From: Nitrosovibrio sp. Nv4
GTDB lineage: Bacteria; Pseudomonadota; Gammaproteobacteria; Burkholderiales; Nitrosomonadaceae
Length of the DNA: 64,000 bases
Reading direction: 5' to 3'
Assembly (NCBI RefSeq): GCF_900215485.1
Contig: NZ_OCMZ01000001.1
Coordinates: forward strand, 558,001 to 622,000
The notes beneath the pieces were generated by a model that made no database searches, was not told the DNA's origin, and saw only the letters and a program-made list of their open reading frames with translations. Positions within the stretch are counted from its first letter, which is position 1; the number at the start of each line of letters is the position of its first letter. Below, piece by piece: positions 34,866 through 44,741 of this stretch. The position numbers and the translations under genes were made by a program.

Positions 34866-35870
34866 CTAGGGGTGTCCTTCCCCGCCAGAGGCACCGTACA
34901 CTTGACCGGTTGCGTAGCTTGATTCCTGCGAGGCAAGCAACACGTACAGAGCAGCTAGCTCCGCCGGCTGGCCGGGACGTCCAAGCGGGGTATCTTTGCC
35001 GAACCTGCGGAGATCTGCCCATCCAGTCGTTTGCATCGGAGTCCAGAACGGTCCCGGCGCCACCGCGTTTACCCGTATGCCCTGCCGGGCTACCTGCTTC
35101 GCCAGCGATTTTGTAAAAGCAACGATGCACGCTTTCGTCTGCGCGTAGTCGAGAAACGCCTCGGACGGCGTGTAAGCCTCGACAGAACTCGTATTGATTA
35201 TCGTCGCGCCAGGCTTAAGGTGCGGCATTGCCGCCTTGGTAATCCAGAACATCGCATAGACGTTGCATTTGAATATCGAGTCGAACTGCTCGGTCGTGAG
35301 ATCGGCAATCGAGGGCTGCGCGGCCTGCATGGCCGCATTGTTGACAAGGATGTCCAGTCCGTTCAGATCCCGGACGGCGTTGGCGACGAGCCTGGAGCAA
35401 AAATCCTCATTCCGGATGTCGCCGGGGATCGCAACCGCCTTTCGCCCTTCCGCCCGGATCAGTTCCACGACCTCCCGAGCGTCGGGCTCCTCAACAGGGA
35501 GATAGTTGATTGCGACATCGGCACCCTCACGCGCAAAGGCGATGACGGCGGCGCGGCCAATGCCGGAATCGCCGCCGGTCACGAGTGCCTTTCTACCCAT
35601 CAGCCGGCCCGAGCCCTTGTAGGTTGTTTCGCCATGATCTGGCCGGGGTACCATCTTGATTGCAAGGCCGGGCGGCTCCTGTTTCTGCGGGGGGAAAGGG
35701 GCACGCGGGTATTGAGTTGTCGGGTCCTGCTTGCCAGGCCCTTGCAGCGAACCGGCGGGACCGCTTTCCTGCTGCCCGAAGGCTGGGGAGACAAATGCCG
35801 CAGCAAGGCCAGCAGTCATGCCGCCAACAAACTGGCGTCGTGAGGCGCTGGCGTCGTCTTCTGGTTTCAT
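34866..35870 (-). CDS. Short-chain dehydrogenase/reductase with Tat signal
   Basis: 334-residue SDR oxidoreductase. The core (residues about 90-334) has the NAD(P) motif [14 protein letters not shown], the catalytic Ser in NTSSVEAY and the YxxxK motif (YAQTK), plus the PG motif VAPGPFWTP. The N-terminus [20 protein letters not shown] is a twin-arginine signal, so the folded enzyme should be exported with its cofactor; most SDRs are cytoplasmic. A Pro-rich linker (residues 40-75) joins the two. The closest general class is the glucose/ribitol dehydrogenase-like SDRs with N-terminal extension; substrate unknown. Confidence 0.9.
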   Translation of the reverse strand: MKPEDDASASRRQFVGGMTAGLAAAFVSPAFGQQESGPAGSLQGPGKQDPTTQYPRAPFPPQKQEPPGLAIKMVPRPDHGETTYKGSGRLMGRKALVTGGDSGIGRAAVIAFAREGADVAINYLPVEEPDAREVVELIRAEGRKAVAIPGDIRNEDFCSRLVANAVRDLNGLDILVNNAAMQAAQPSIADLTTEQFDSIFKCNVYAMFWITKAAMPHLKPGATIINTSSVEAYTPSEAFLDYAQTKACIVAFTKSLAKQVARQGIRVNAVAPGPFWTPMQTTGWADLRRFGKDTPLGRPGQPAELAALYVLLASQESSYATGQVYGASGGEGHP

Positions 35871-36384
35871 ACCTGTTCTCCCATGAAAATTGCTGAGGTA
35901 GTTTCCGATCAGAGATTCTCGCCAGTCCCGCGATCAGGCTGGAAGCGTAGCCGGAAGCGGTCTCGCTGCGAACGATGTGCGAACAGGGCCACGAAAACAA
36001 GCACTAATTGTCCCGACACGGGAACATATGATTTCGCTTTTCGTTTATCCCATCCGTGCGTTAAGGCACATTAGAGGCAAGTGTGTAACGTAATAGGGAC
36101 AGACTGAGCTGGCCCCGGTTTTCCGGACGCTTTAATTTGGAACCTTGCTGTTTACTGGATCCGCAACCGGTTACTAACCGCATCCTCTCCGGTTTAATGG
36201 GGGCAACTCCAGCATGAAAGTATCGTTCTATCCAGTCGGGTGCCGCTTGGGACCGCTTGTGATGTTCGACTGCGATCTGGAACCGGCGCTCGCGTTGTAC
36301 CTCTATCCAGGTCTGGCTGGCGATCGACCACACGATGCTTGCCGCAAACGATGCCTGCCTGGTTGAGGCGGGACGCTTGGCTGA
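35871..36384. other. Intergenic, upstream of phage remnant
   Basis: About 510 bp. Frames are open on both strands but none has a ribosome-binding site or recognisable family motif. It may include decayed sequence from the phage gene that follows. Confidence 0.4.
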
Positions 36385-37245
<861 letters not shown>

Positions 37246-37378
37246 TAAAGTAGCCCATGGAATATCCCTGCTAGCTAGGGGTACCAAGGTACAGTGGTGG
37301 TTGCTATTGAACTCGGTAAGATGGAGACTTTGGCTAAAACATATCAGAGTCATGCTGTTACTACTTGATGAGATTGCA

Positions 37379-37565
37379 ATGAATGCCAAATTTAGAATCG
37401 GTAACATGGTACGGCCGAAATGTGACCCAGAAATGGCGGTCACAGACGTTTTGAAAAAAACATGTTCGTACGGCTTGGTTCGAGTTCGTTCGCTGGGTTC
37501 ACTGGAAGCAAATAAGGAGATGGACAATTTTCATACGACGCTTTCATTATCGATGAGGAAGAAAC
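37379..37565 (+). pseudogene. DUF2158/YodC-like small gene, frameshifted
   Basis: The 5' part encodes MNAKFRIGNMVRPKCDPEMA, similar to the xFxxGDxVxLKSGGPxM start of YodC-like proteins. In another frame the 3' part reads FTGSK-stop-GDGQFSYDAF then IIDEEE, similar to the WFxGxK ... GxF end of the same family. Together they suggest one small gene broken by at least one indel and a stop. Similarity is judged by eye and is modest. Confidence 0.35.
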
Positions 37566-37578
37566 AAAATCTTAAGTC

Positions 37579-37815
37579 ATGGTAATCTCTCCCGAAGATG
37601 TGGCGCAGTGGATGCACTATGAACTTCATAAGAACAAATACTTTTTCAAGACCCAATCGTATATGACATTAACATTAGATTTGGGGACGAGTTTATATAC
37701 AGTAATAGAAGCGGAAACCTTGCTATTGATCTTAAAGTTCTCGCCGCAGCAGGAGAGAAAGTTCGGACCCATGGTTTCGGCCTGGATCGCGAAGATGCTT
37801 GAAAAAGGCGGCTAG
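37579..37815 (+). pseudogene. DUF6953-like small gene, frameshifted
   Basis: The start MVISPEDVAQWMHYELHKNK matches the opening of a family of about 90-100 aa (tentatively DUF6953) often seen in gene cassettes and islands. After KYFF the family sequence continues in a different frame (DPIVYDINIRFGDEFIYSN, then RSGNLAIDLKVLAA), so one base is missing near 37641. The frame later ends in TGA at about 37795. The gene is broken; the original function is unknown. Confidence 0.5.
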
Positions 37816-37954
37816 CGGCACTTGGAACATTGAACTTGGAGCTGCCGGCACGCTTCTCGCTACCGTCATCGATCGCTACTTCGGCCTGGGTGAATGAAGT
37901 CTGACTGATCGGCTCGCTGCCAGAATCCATTAACTACGACTCATGAGATAGCCC

Positions 37955-39064
37955 ATGCAGCTTAAATCTTTCGAAGTAATCGGCCTTCTCGGACGAGAGG
38001 CTTCATTTCGCCTCGACTTTAACGAGGACATCAACATCATTACAGGCCGTAACGGCTCTGGTAAGACGAGCGTACTCAAGTTGCTTTGGTACATTATGAG
38101 CGGCAATATACTTCTGGCACTAAAAGAAGTTAATTTCAAGAAGGCAACGCTCGAAACTACAGAGTACGAGTGCGCCATATACAGACTGTCGCCATACACC
38201 TGCCGAATAGATTGGCGTGACGCCGACGGACAGAGAACCTTCGAGGACATGAGAGACGAAGACGGGGATGTTGTGGTAAACGCCGAGGATCAGGCAAATA
38301 AACTTCTATCCGGTACCGGCTCATCTGTCTTTCTGCCGACGTTCCGTAGAATAGAAGGAGGTTTCACGCTAAGCGAAAGAAGCTCGAATATGCTTTCTCG
38401 GGCGAAGGGAGATATTGAAGAGTCGCTTGTAGCACTTTCTAAGCGGCTTACCAATGACAACCATGTTTTTGTTGCAGCGCTTAGCACTGTAGACGTGGTA
38501 TCGCTTCTCGTACGCCAGTATACGGACCTGTCGGAGGAGTACAACCAACTCCAGCAGAAAACCTCGCAGGAGATTATCTCAAAAATTAAGGAATTTAAAC
38601 AAGACAACTCCGATGTCAACCAACTCAAGGCTGCAAACGGCATGCTCGATGAGATTCGAATTCAGATCGAGGGGATGGAGGACTCGCGCGAGGCAATAAT
38701 GCGACCTTTAGAGGCTGTACGAAACTTGGCCATGAAGCTCTTTCGTCATTCTGGCATAAAGCTGGGAAAAAACCTGAGCTTTGGTGACGCTGCCAATGCT
38801 ATCAACTCAGATGCATTGTCTGCGGGAGAGAAGCAGATGTTAAGTTTTATTGCATACAATGCGTTCTACAGTGACGCAGTCGTGCTTATTGACGAGCCAG
38901 AGCTCAGTCTTCACGTTGATTGGCAAAGGCAACTATTTCCGATTCTACTAGGACAGCAAGCATCAAATCAGTTCCTAATCGCCACACATTCGCCATTTAT
39001 CTACAGCAAGTATCCAGACAAAGAAATTCAGATCGATTCTGACCGGGGCGACATCGGGCAATGA
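37955..39064 (+). CDS. AAA/ABC-type ATPase, AriA-like (PARIS defence)
   Basis: 369-residue ATPase of the AAA_15/OLD-like ABC class. Walker A is ITGRNGSGKTS (residues 29-39), a helical coiled-coil region spans about 190-270, the signature motif is LSAGEKQML (about 288-296), Walker B is VVLIDEPELSLH (about 309-320) and the switch His is in IATHSP (about 343). There is no nuclease domain in the protein itself. It overlaps the next gene by 4 nt (ATGA). An ATPase of this kind followed by a DUF4435 TOPRIM protein is the composition of PARIS (AriA+AriB). The base composition is A/T-richer than neighbouring housekeeping genes, as expected for acquired DNA. Both genes are intact. Confidence 0.85.
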   Translation: MQLKSFEVIGLLGREASFRLDFNEDINIITGRNGSGKTSVLKLLWYIMSGNILLALKEVNFKKATLETTEYECAIYRLSPYTCRIDWRDADGQRTFEDMRDEDGDVVVNAEDQANKLLSGTGSSVFLPTFRRIEGGFTLSERSSNMLSRAKGDIEESLVALSKRLTNDNHVFVAALSTVDVVSLLVRQYTDLSEEYNQLQQKTSQEIISKIKEFKQDNSDVNQLKAANGMLDEIRIQIEGMEDSREAIMRPLEAVRNLAMKLFRHSGIKLGKNLSFGDAANAINSDALSAGEKQMLSFIAYNAFYSDAVVLIDEPELSLHVDWQRQLFPILLGQQASNQFLIATHSPFIYSKYPDKEIQIDSDRGDIGQ

Positions 39065-39819
39065 GCGTGCCAATGTACTCGCCTGCGAAGGTTGAACTGG
39101 ACGTTGAAGAGATCATCGCACTTCTGAAGAAGACGTCGCTCCCAACGGTTATTGTTGAAGGATCCGACGATATGATCGTTTATCGCAGGTTCGAAATTCG
39201 TCTTGCCCATTTGGGAATTTCTATCTTTCCTGTCTGCGGGCGTAAGAAGGTACTCGATATTTTTCTTAGAAAGTCTGAGATACCGGCGGACGTGAAGTTG
39301 GTCTTTGTGGCTGATCAAGATACTTGGGTAAATACTGGTGTCCCTGCCCAGTATCAAAGTTCGCAAATGGTGCTAACTACCGGATACTCCATCGAGAATG
39401 ATGTATTTATGGATGGAAACCTAGTAAGCCTTCTAAAGGGGCAGGAGGTTGCGAAGTTTTCCTCGGAGTTGGAAAGCTTTGTCGAGTGGTACTCACTTGC
39501 ACTTTCCAGACATCTGAATGGTTCGAATCATCTTATTTCGCTTCATCCAGATCACGTACTAAATCCTGTTCAGCGGCCCGCGCTACTTGCGCTATGCGCG
39601 GGAGAGCAATATCCAGATGCACTGCGTCAACAAATGTTGGTGGATTATCAGAGACTCTTGCGTGGGAAGTCTCTCATTGCACTTCTGGTTCGGAATACGA
39701 ACTATAAGGGTCGGCAACCTCATCACTCCGATAGAGCGCTCCTTGAGATGGTTGCTGTTCGGCCGGGTCCTTTGCTGCAACTTGTTTCTAGCCAAGTGGA
39801 GGCGGCGATCACAAATTGA
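39061..39819 (+). CDS. DUF4435 TOPRIM-type protein, AriB-like (PARIS defence)
   Basis: 252-residue protein with a DUF4435 domain, a TOPRIM-like nuclease fold. Acidic residues expected for metal binding are visible: E33 in VIVEGSDDMIVYRR, D85 and D87 in VFVADQDTW, and E112 in GYSIENDVF. The C-terminal half is helical and unassigned. Co-translated with the ATPase through ATGA overlap. In studied PARIS systems AriB is held by AriA and released as an RNase acting on host tRNA when a phage blocks restriction; that role is inferred here from family and pairing only. Confidence 0.82.
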   Translation: MSVPMYSPAKVELDVEEIIALLKKTSLPTVIVEGSDDMIVYRRFEIRLAHLGISIFPVCGRKKVLDIFLRKSEIPADVKLVFVADQDTWVNTGVPAQYQSSQMVLTTGYSIENDVFMDGNLVSLLKGQEVAKFSSELESFVEWYSLALSRHLNGSNHLISLHPDHVLNPVQRPALLALCAGEQYPDALRQQMLVDYQRLLRGKSLIALLVRNTNYKGRQPHHSDRALLEMVAVRPGPLLQLVSSQVEAAITN

Positions 39820-40360
39820 CCGTGACCCACAATGCCATCCGTCTGCCCGGTCGAGTTTAGATACTATTTCCTCTTGCCTTTCTAAATTTGCAAAAAACTC
39901 ATAGGTTATTTCTGGCAGTCTAGGGTATGTTTGGCCGAAGCTGATGCGATCCTTTTTAAGGTGGAAATATGAGGCTTTAAATCCTCGTGTTTGAAATTGA
40001 ATATTTTTTACCTGCCCCTCACACACCTATTAATAATTTCGGGAATAATCGCGGAGTTAGTGGGTACCTATCGAGTTGATTTGTGGGCACGGCTCCAGAT
40101 GGGTAACAGCGGGAAAGCTAGCGCAGTGGATAGGGGTAGAGAATACCCAGGTTCGAATTGACCCCCTTCCCCCATTTGGTTAGGTATCCCTACTCTTCGT
40201 GTCTGCCATTGCAAAAGAATTTGTTGGCTATCTCCAAAAAAGCTATATAGGAAAGGCGAAAAAACAGGAAATGGCGCGTTATTAGTATGTTCACAACCTA
40301 CTATAAGGCTACTATCAAAAGTAAACAGGTACTTACATTATTGTAAGTACCTGTTTTACA
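39820..40360. other. Intergenic after defence pair, tRNA-like debris
   Basis: About 540 bp with no supported gene. Around 40110-40175 the plus strand has pieces that recall a tRNA (AGCGCAGTGGATAGGGG, GGTTCGAATTGACC, CCCCCA), but no cloverleaf closes. A perfect 15-bp inverted repeat lies near its end. Confidence 0.4.
40323..40356. terminator. Perfect 15-bp inverted repeat hairpin
   Basis: AAACAGGTACTTACA and its exact complement are separated by only TTAT. TTTT follows on the plus strand side. On the minus strand it comes just after a tRNA-Lys-like fragment, as a tRNA gene terminator would. It could also serve as terminator for the defence pair on the plus strand. Confidence 0.6.
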
Positions 40361-40443
40361 TGATGGGCCGTGAGCGGCTCGAACGCTCGACCTACGATTA
40401 AGATTCGGTTTTACTTCCTTTCGATGAGCCTTCTGCTACCCAT
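40361..40443 (-). pseudogene. tRNA-Lys(CUU)-like remnant
   Basis: On the minus strand, 40406 down to 40361 reads as the 3' half of a tRNA-Lys: anticodon-loop sequence TCTTAATC, GTAGGTC, a T arm with GAGCG and CGCTC arms around TTCGAGC, and the acceptor strand ACGGCCCA followed by TCA instead of CCA. The 5' half (to about 40443) keeps only a GCTCA trace and cannot pair with the acceptor. It is a tRNA fragment or pseudogene, possibly an integration scar. Confidence 0.5.
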
Positions 40444-40610
40444 AAACTGATGCGGTCGGCAACTTATGAGGTCCTTAAATACTTCAAGCTCGAGAATTTC
40501 AGAGTCGCTAGGTATTGGGATTAGACGGCCAATTCATGGGGCTATCGTCTACACCGTGTCTACATCACTGCACAGCTATTTCAGTTAGTGTACGTAGGTA
40601 CTGATAATTA

Positions 40611-40686
<76 letters not shown>

Positions 40687-41010
40687 CCGAAGGGAAATCG
40701 AACAGCTCTGATTATAGAGGTTTGGGAAACGCCGGGCAAATTGAGTAGCGCTCAAGGCCAGGGCGAACTTACATGAACCCAAGGTGAGGAAGACTGACCT
40801 CCTCCTCGCAGATATCATCTCGATAATTTTGCCAAGTGAGAATTCAGAAAATCCGGGCTAAGGGTTAATACGGGCCTTCTCTTCGCAAGTTAAGCTCCCG
40901 TGGCCAGTAATTCTTTTAACATTTCTACAACTACGGCCACTTTCCCCAATTGTCGTCGATATCACCTTAAATGCTAGACTTTTTTATTAGGTTGCGTCAC
41001 ACTTGCCGCC
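40687..41010. other. Intergenic tRNA-Thr / aroQ
   Basis: About 324 bp between the minus-strand tRNA and plus-strand aroQ. It should carry promoters for both. I see no gene; an apparent reading frame entering from the tRNA is an artefact of the tRNA sequence. Confidence 0.5.
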
Positions 41011-41484
41011 ATGAAAAGCAATGTAACGCGAAGAGAACGCATCTTGATTTTGCATGGTCCAAACCTGAATCTATTGGGAACCAGGGAACCAGAATTCTAT
41101 GGAAGCGCGACGTTAAAGGAAATTAACGGAAGTTTGTCTACTTTGGCGGATAATAATGGAATTGGGCTTGTTCACTTTCAAAGTAACGCAGAGGCGGAAT
41201 TGATAGACCGGGTCCAGCAGGCCGGCGGCGAGGGGATCAGCTTTATTATCATCAATCCCGCGGCTTTTACCCATACCAGCATCGCCCTACGTGATGCGTT
41301 GGCATCGACCAGGATCCCCTTTATCGAAGTTCATCTTTCCAATATCTTCGCTCGCGAGCCTTTCCGGAGGAAATCCTATTTTTCCGATTTGGCTGTGGGT
41401 GTCATCAGCGGCCTTGGCGCAACTGGATACGAGCTGGCGCTGAAATATGCGCTGTCAGCCCTATTGGAAGAGGATCAAAGTTAG
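41011..41484 (+). CDS. aroQ: Type II 3-dehydroquinate dehydratase
   Basis: Third enzyme of the shikimate pathway, converting 3-dehydroquinate to 3-dehydroshikimate. The 157-aa protein has the type II motifs: [18 protein letters not shown] with the catalytic Tyr, [30 protein letters not shown] and [14 protein letters not shown] with the catalytic His. It stands before accB and accC, an arrangement shared by many Proteobacteria. Confidence 0.97.
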   Translation: MKSNVTRRERILILHGPNLNLLGTREPEFYGSATLKEINGSLSTLADNNGIGLVHFQSNAEAELIDRVQQAGGEGISFIIINPAAFTHTSIALRDALASTRIPFIEVHLSNIFAREPFRRKSYFSDLAVGVISGLGATGYELALKYALSALLEEDQS

Positions 41485-41685
41485 AAAAACTCCGATGTTT
41501 ACGGTAAATAAAAGCGTTTTTACCGAAAATGCCGAGGATTACTGCTATTGAAATACTATGCTGGGAAGGAAAAATCATTTTGGAAAAATCGTGATTGCAG
41601 CCGTCAATGAGTCGGTAAACGGCGAAGTAATAGTGGCGATATTAATGCATATGCATGAAGGAGAGTTATCTCCAGGGGGTCTATT

Positions 41686-42147
41686 ATGGATCTGAGAAAG
41701 CTGAAGAAATTGATTGATCTGGTCGAGGAATCGGGCATCGCGGAATTGGAAATTACCGAGGGTGAGGAAAAAGTGCGTATCAGTAGGTCCGCATCTTCCA
41801 TCCAGAGCCAGGTAATTCCAACCGCACCACCTCCGCAACTGACTGTGCCGGCTCCCGTGCCCCAGCCTGCGGCAGTTACCGCGGCTACCGCGGCGGCCCA
41901 GATATTGCCAGAGGGGCACGTGGTGAAATCGCCCATGGTGGGTACGTTTTACCGTAGCTCGGCACCTGCCTCGAGCCCATTCGTAGAGGTTGGGCAGACC
42001 GTCAAGGAGGGGGAAACCCTTTGCATCATCGAAGCGATGAAGCTGCTCAATGAAATAGAATCGGACAAAAGCGGAGTTATAAAGGCAATCCTGGTGGAAA
42101 ATGGACAGCCGGTGGAGTATGGCGAACCATTATTCATTATCGAATGA
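41686..42147 (+). CDS. accB: Biotin carboxyl carrier protein of acetyl-CoA carboxylase
   Basis: Carries biotin between biotin carboxylase and carboxyltransferase in the first step of fatty acid synthesis. The 153-aa protein has an N-terminal helix ([20 protein letters not shown]), an Ala/Pro/Thr-rich linker, and the biotinyl domain with the EAMKLLNEI motif whose Lys is biotinylated. AGGGGG lies upstream of ATG 41686. Followed by accC. Confidence 0.97.
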   Translation: MDLRKLKKLIDLVEESGIAELEITEGEEKVRISRSASSIQSQVIPTAPPPQLTVPAPVPQPAAVTAATAAAQILPEGHVVKSPMVGTFYRSSAPASSPFVEVGQTVKEGETLCIIEAMKLLNEIESDKSGVIKAILVENGQPVEYGEPLFIIE

Positions 42148-42265
42148 TTTTCGTTTCGCCAAACTGGCGCAGTCAGGCCGCAGCTAGGCTTGTCACACGC
42201 AGAAAAGCAGATTGTGTAGAAAAGCAGACCTTCTGCCGTCGCTAAAATAGTTATTTCCGGTAAAC

Positions 42266-43615
42266 ATGTTTGAAAAAATTTTAATAGCAAACCGCGGCGA
42301 GATCGCCTTGCGGATACAGCGCGCATGCCGTGAGATGGGCATCAAAACCGTTGCCGTGCATTCCCAGGCGGACGCCGAGGCCAAGTATGTAAAACTGGCC
42401 GACGAGTCCGTCTGCATCGGACCCGCGCCATCGGCCTTAAGCTACCTCAATATCCCCGCAATCATTAGCGCGGCGGAAGTAACCGATTCGGAAGCGATCC
42501 ATCCCGGCTACGGGTTTCTATCGGAAAACGCTGATTTTGCGGAACGCGTGGAAAAAAGCGGATTTGTCTTTATAGGTCCGCGTCCCGACACTATTCGCAT
42601 GATGGGCGACAAGGTCAGCGCCAAGAACGCCATGAAAAAGGCCGGGGTGCCCTGTGTTCCCGGGTCTAATGGTGGCTTGCCGGAATCCCCTGAAGAAATC
42701 AAGGCTATTGTCCGTGCCATCGGGTACCCCATAATAATCAAGGCGGCGGCCGGTGGCGGTGGCCGCGGAATGCGGGTAGTACATACCGAAGCGGCCCTGT
42801 CGAACGCCGTAATAATAACCCGGAACGAAGCTCAGGCAGCTTTCGGCAACCCGACGGTTTATGCAGAAAAGTATCTGGAAAACCCGCGCCATATCGAGTT
42901 CCAGGTACTTGCCGACGAGCACCGGAATGCCATCTATCTGGGAGAGCGGGATTGTTCCATGCAGCGGCGGCATCAGAAAATTCTTGAGGAAGCGCCCGCC
43001 GTTGGTATCCCTCCCCGGTTGCGCGACAAGATGGGTTCCCGCTGCGCCGATGCATGCCGTCGTATCGGTTATCGCAGCGCCGGTACGTTCGAGTTTCTGT
43101 TTGAGAAGAATGAATTTTACTTCATCGAAATGAATACGCGTTTACAGGTGGAACACCCGGTAACTGAAGCTATTACCGGGATTGATTTGGTGCAAGCGCA
43201 AATCCGTGTTGCCGCCGGCGAAAAACTGAACATTCGCCAGCGCGACGTAGTCATAAGAGGACATGCCATTGAATGCCGCATCAACGCCGAGGACCCTTAT
43301 AAACTTACGCCGTCCGCCGGTCGTATCACCCAATATCACGCTCCAGGGGGTCCCGGCATTCGTGTCGATTCCCATATTTACCACAACTACGTGGTGCCGC
43401 CATATTACGATTCCATGATCGGTAAAATCATCGCCTACGGTGATAACCGCGACCAGGCAATCGCCCGAATGCGCATAGCACTGTCCGAAATGGTAATTGA
43501 AGGTATCAAGACCAACGCCCCATTACACCTTGACCTGTTGTCCGATGCCGCTTTTCTGAATGGGGGTACCAACATTCATTATCTGGAGCAAAAGCTCGCC
43601 AATTATCCTAAGTGA
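42266..43615 (+). CDS. accC: Biotin carboxylase subunit of acetyl-CoA carboxylase
   Basis: ATP-grasp enzyme that carboxylates biotin on AccB. The 449-aa protein starts [19 protein letters not shown] and has the Gly-rich ATP loop [10 protein letters not shown], the [18 protein letters not shown] motif and the [13 protein letters not shown] active-site segment. Length is standard. About 118 bp after accB. Confidence 0.98.
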   Translation: MFEKILIANRGEIALRIQRACREMGIKTVAVHSQADAEAKYVKLADESVCIGPAPSALSYLNIPAIISAAEVTDSEAIHPGYGFLSENADFAERVEKSGFVFIGPRPDTIRMMGDKVSAKNAMKKAGVPCVPGSNGGLPESPEEIKAIVRAIGYPIIIKAAAGGGGRGMRVVHTEAALSNAVIITRNEAQAAFGNPTVYAEKYLENPRHIEFQVLADEHRNAIYLGERDCSMQRRHQKILEEAPAVGIPPRLRDKMGSRCADACRRIGYRSAGTFEFLFEKNEFYFIEMNTRLQVEHPVTEAITGIDLVQAQIRVAAGEKLNIRQRDVVIRGHAIECRINAEDPYKLTPSAGRITQYHAPGGPGIRVDSHIYHNYVVPPYYDSMIGKIIAYGDNRDQAIARMRIALSEMVIEGIKTNAPLHLDLLSDAAFLNGGTNIHYLEQKLANYPK

Positions 43616-43798
43616 GCCAAAAAACTGGTGAGATAGAAAACGCAGAGAGCAATATTTTTCCCAGTATCAGGATGAAGTAAAACGCAAAATCTCCCAAACG
43701 ATTGAGTCGTCACCCCTTAAATAGCGATATCCGTAGTGTATCGAGGGTGTTCATATGCCTAAAGCCGTGTCTGCGGTTACACAAGCCTTAATACGTTA

Positions 43799-44713
43799 AT
43801 GTCCTGGGTCTCGCTCTCCATACAAACCGATAATACGCATGCCGAAGTTTTGAGTGATGCAATGCTTGAGCTTGGCGCGTTGTCGACAGACATTCATGAT
43901 GCAGCCACCGGAACCGACGAAGAGCAGTTTCTGTTCGACGAACCAGGCGAATCGTCCGGCGGAATCTGGTCCGCATCGGAACTGACCGCCCTATTCAATA
44001 CGGATGTTCACATTCCGTCTATTGTGGAGGCAGCGGCGCAAGCGGCCCAGCTTCCCAGTCCGCCCAGCTATAGCGTTACATATGTGGAAGAGCAGGATTG
44101 GGTTCGGATAACTCAATCGCAATTTCGTCCGATCCAGATATCGGATCGCCTGTGGATCGTGCCTAGCTGGCATCAGGCGCCCGATCCCGATGGCGTCAAC
44201 CTGATACTCGATCCCGGGCTTGCCTTTGGCACAGGCAGCCATCCTTCCACTCAACTTTGTCTTGCCTGGCTTGACGAAAACCTGTTTGGCGGCGAAGATG
44301 TTCTGGATTATGGTTGCGGTTCAGGCATACTGGCGATCGCCGCATTGAAGCTGGGCGCGCGTCATGTAGTGGGAATCGATATAGATCCCCAGGCAGTTGC
44401 GGCGAGCCGTCAAAACGCCACGCTCAATCAGTGCAATGAAACGATGGCGGAATTTTTCACGACACATGTTGTGACCCGGAAAGGTGCTCAAAATGAAGCC
44501 GCAGACGTGGTCATTGCCAATATTCTTGCCAATCCCTTGATCGTGCTGGCTCCGATATTGATGAGTGCTACCCGCTTTGGCGGTCGTATCGTCCTTTCCG
44601 GTATACTTATGGAACAGGCGGAAGATGTGGTAAACATCTACCGGCGATGGTTCGACATGCATATTGCGCGAGAGCAGGCGGGTTGGGCCTTGCTCACGGG
44701 GACTAGACGATGA
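43799..44713 (+). CDS. prmA: Ribosomal protein L11 methyltransferase
   Basis: Trimethylates ribosomal protein L11. The 304-aa protein has the PrmA N-terminal domain and SAM-binding motifs LDPGLAFGTGSHPSTQLCL, VLDYGCGSGILAIAALKLGA and the NILANPL substrate motif. Downstream of accBC, as in many Proteobacteria, with a 183-bp gap. Confidence 0.96.
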   Translation: MSWVSLSIQTDNTHAEVLSDAMLELGALSTDIHDAATGTDEEQFLFDEPGESSGGIWSASELTALFNTDVHIPSIVEAAAQAAQLPSPPSYSVTYVEEQDWVRITQSQFRPIQISDRLWIVPSWHQAPDPDGVNLILDPGLAFGTGSHPSTQLCLAWLDENLFGGEDVLDYGCGSGILAIAALKLGARHVVGIDIDPQAVAASRQNATLNQCNETMAEFFTTHVVTRKGAQNEAADVVIANILANPLIVLAPILMSATRFGGRIVLSGILMEQAEDVVNIYRRWFDMHIAREQAGWALLTGTRR

Positions 44714-44741
44714 ATTTTAATTTGTCGCAACAACGACGGCT

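Noticed and set aside
36061-36333. 90-codon minus-strand frame before the phage remnant
   Set aside because: No family resemblance or ribosome-binding site; it may be a shadow of decayed phage sequence.
40110-40175. Second tRNA-like stretch on the plus strand
   Set aside because: T-loop-like and acceptor-like pieces are present, but the arms do not pair into a cloverleaf.
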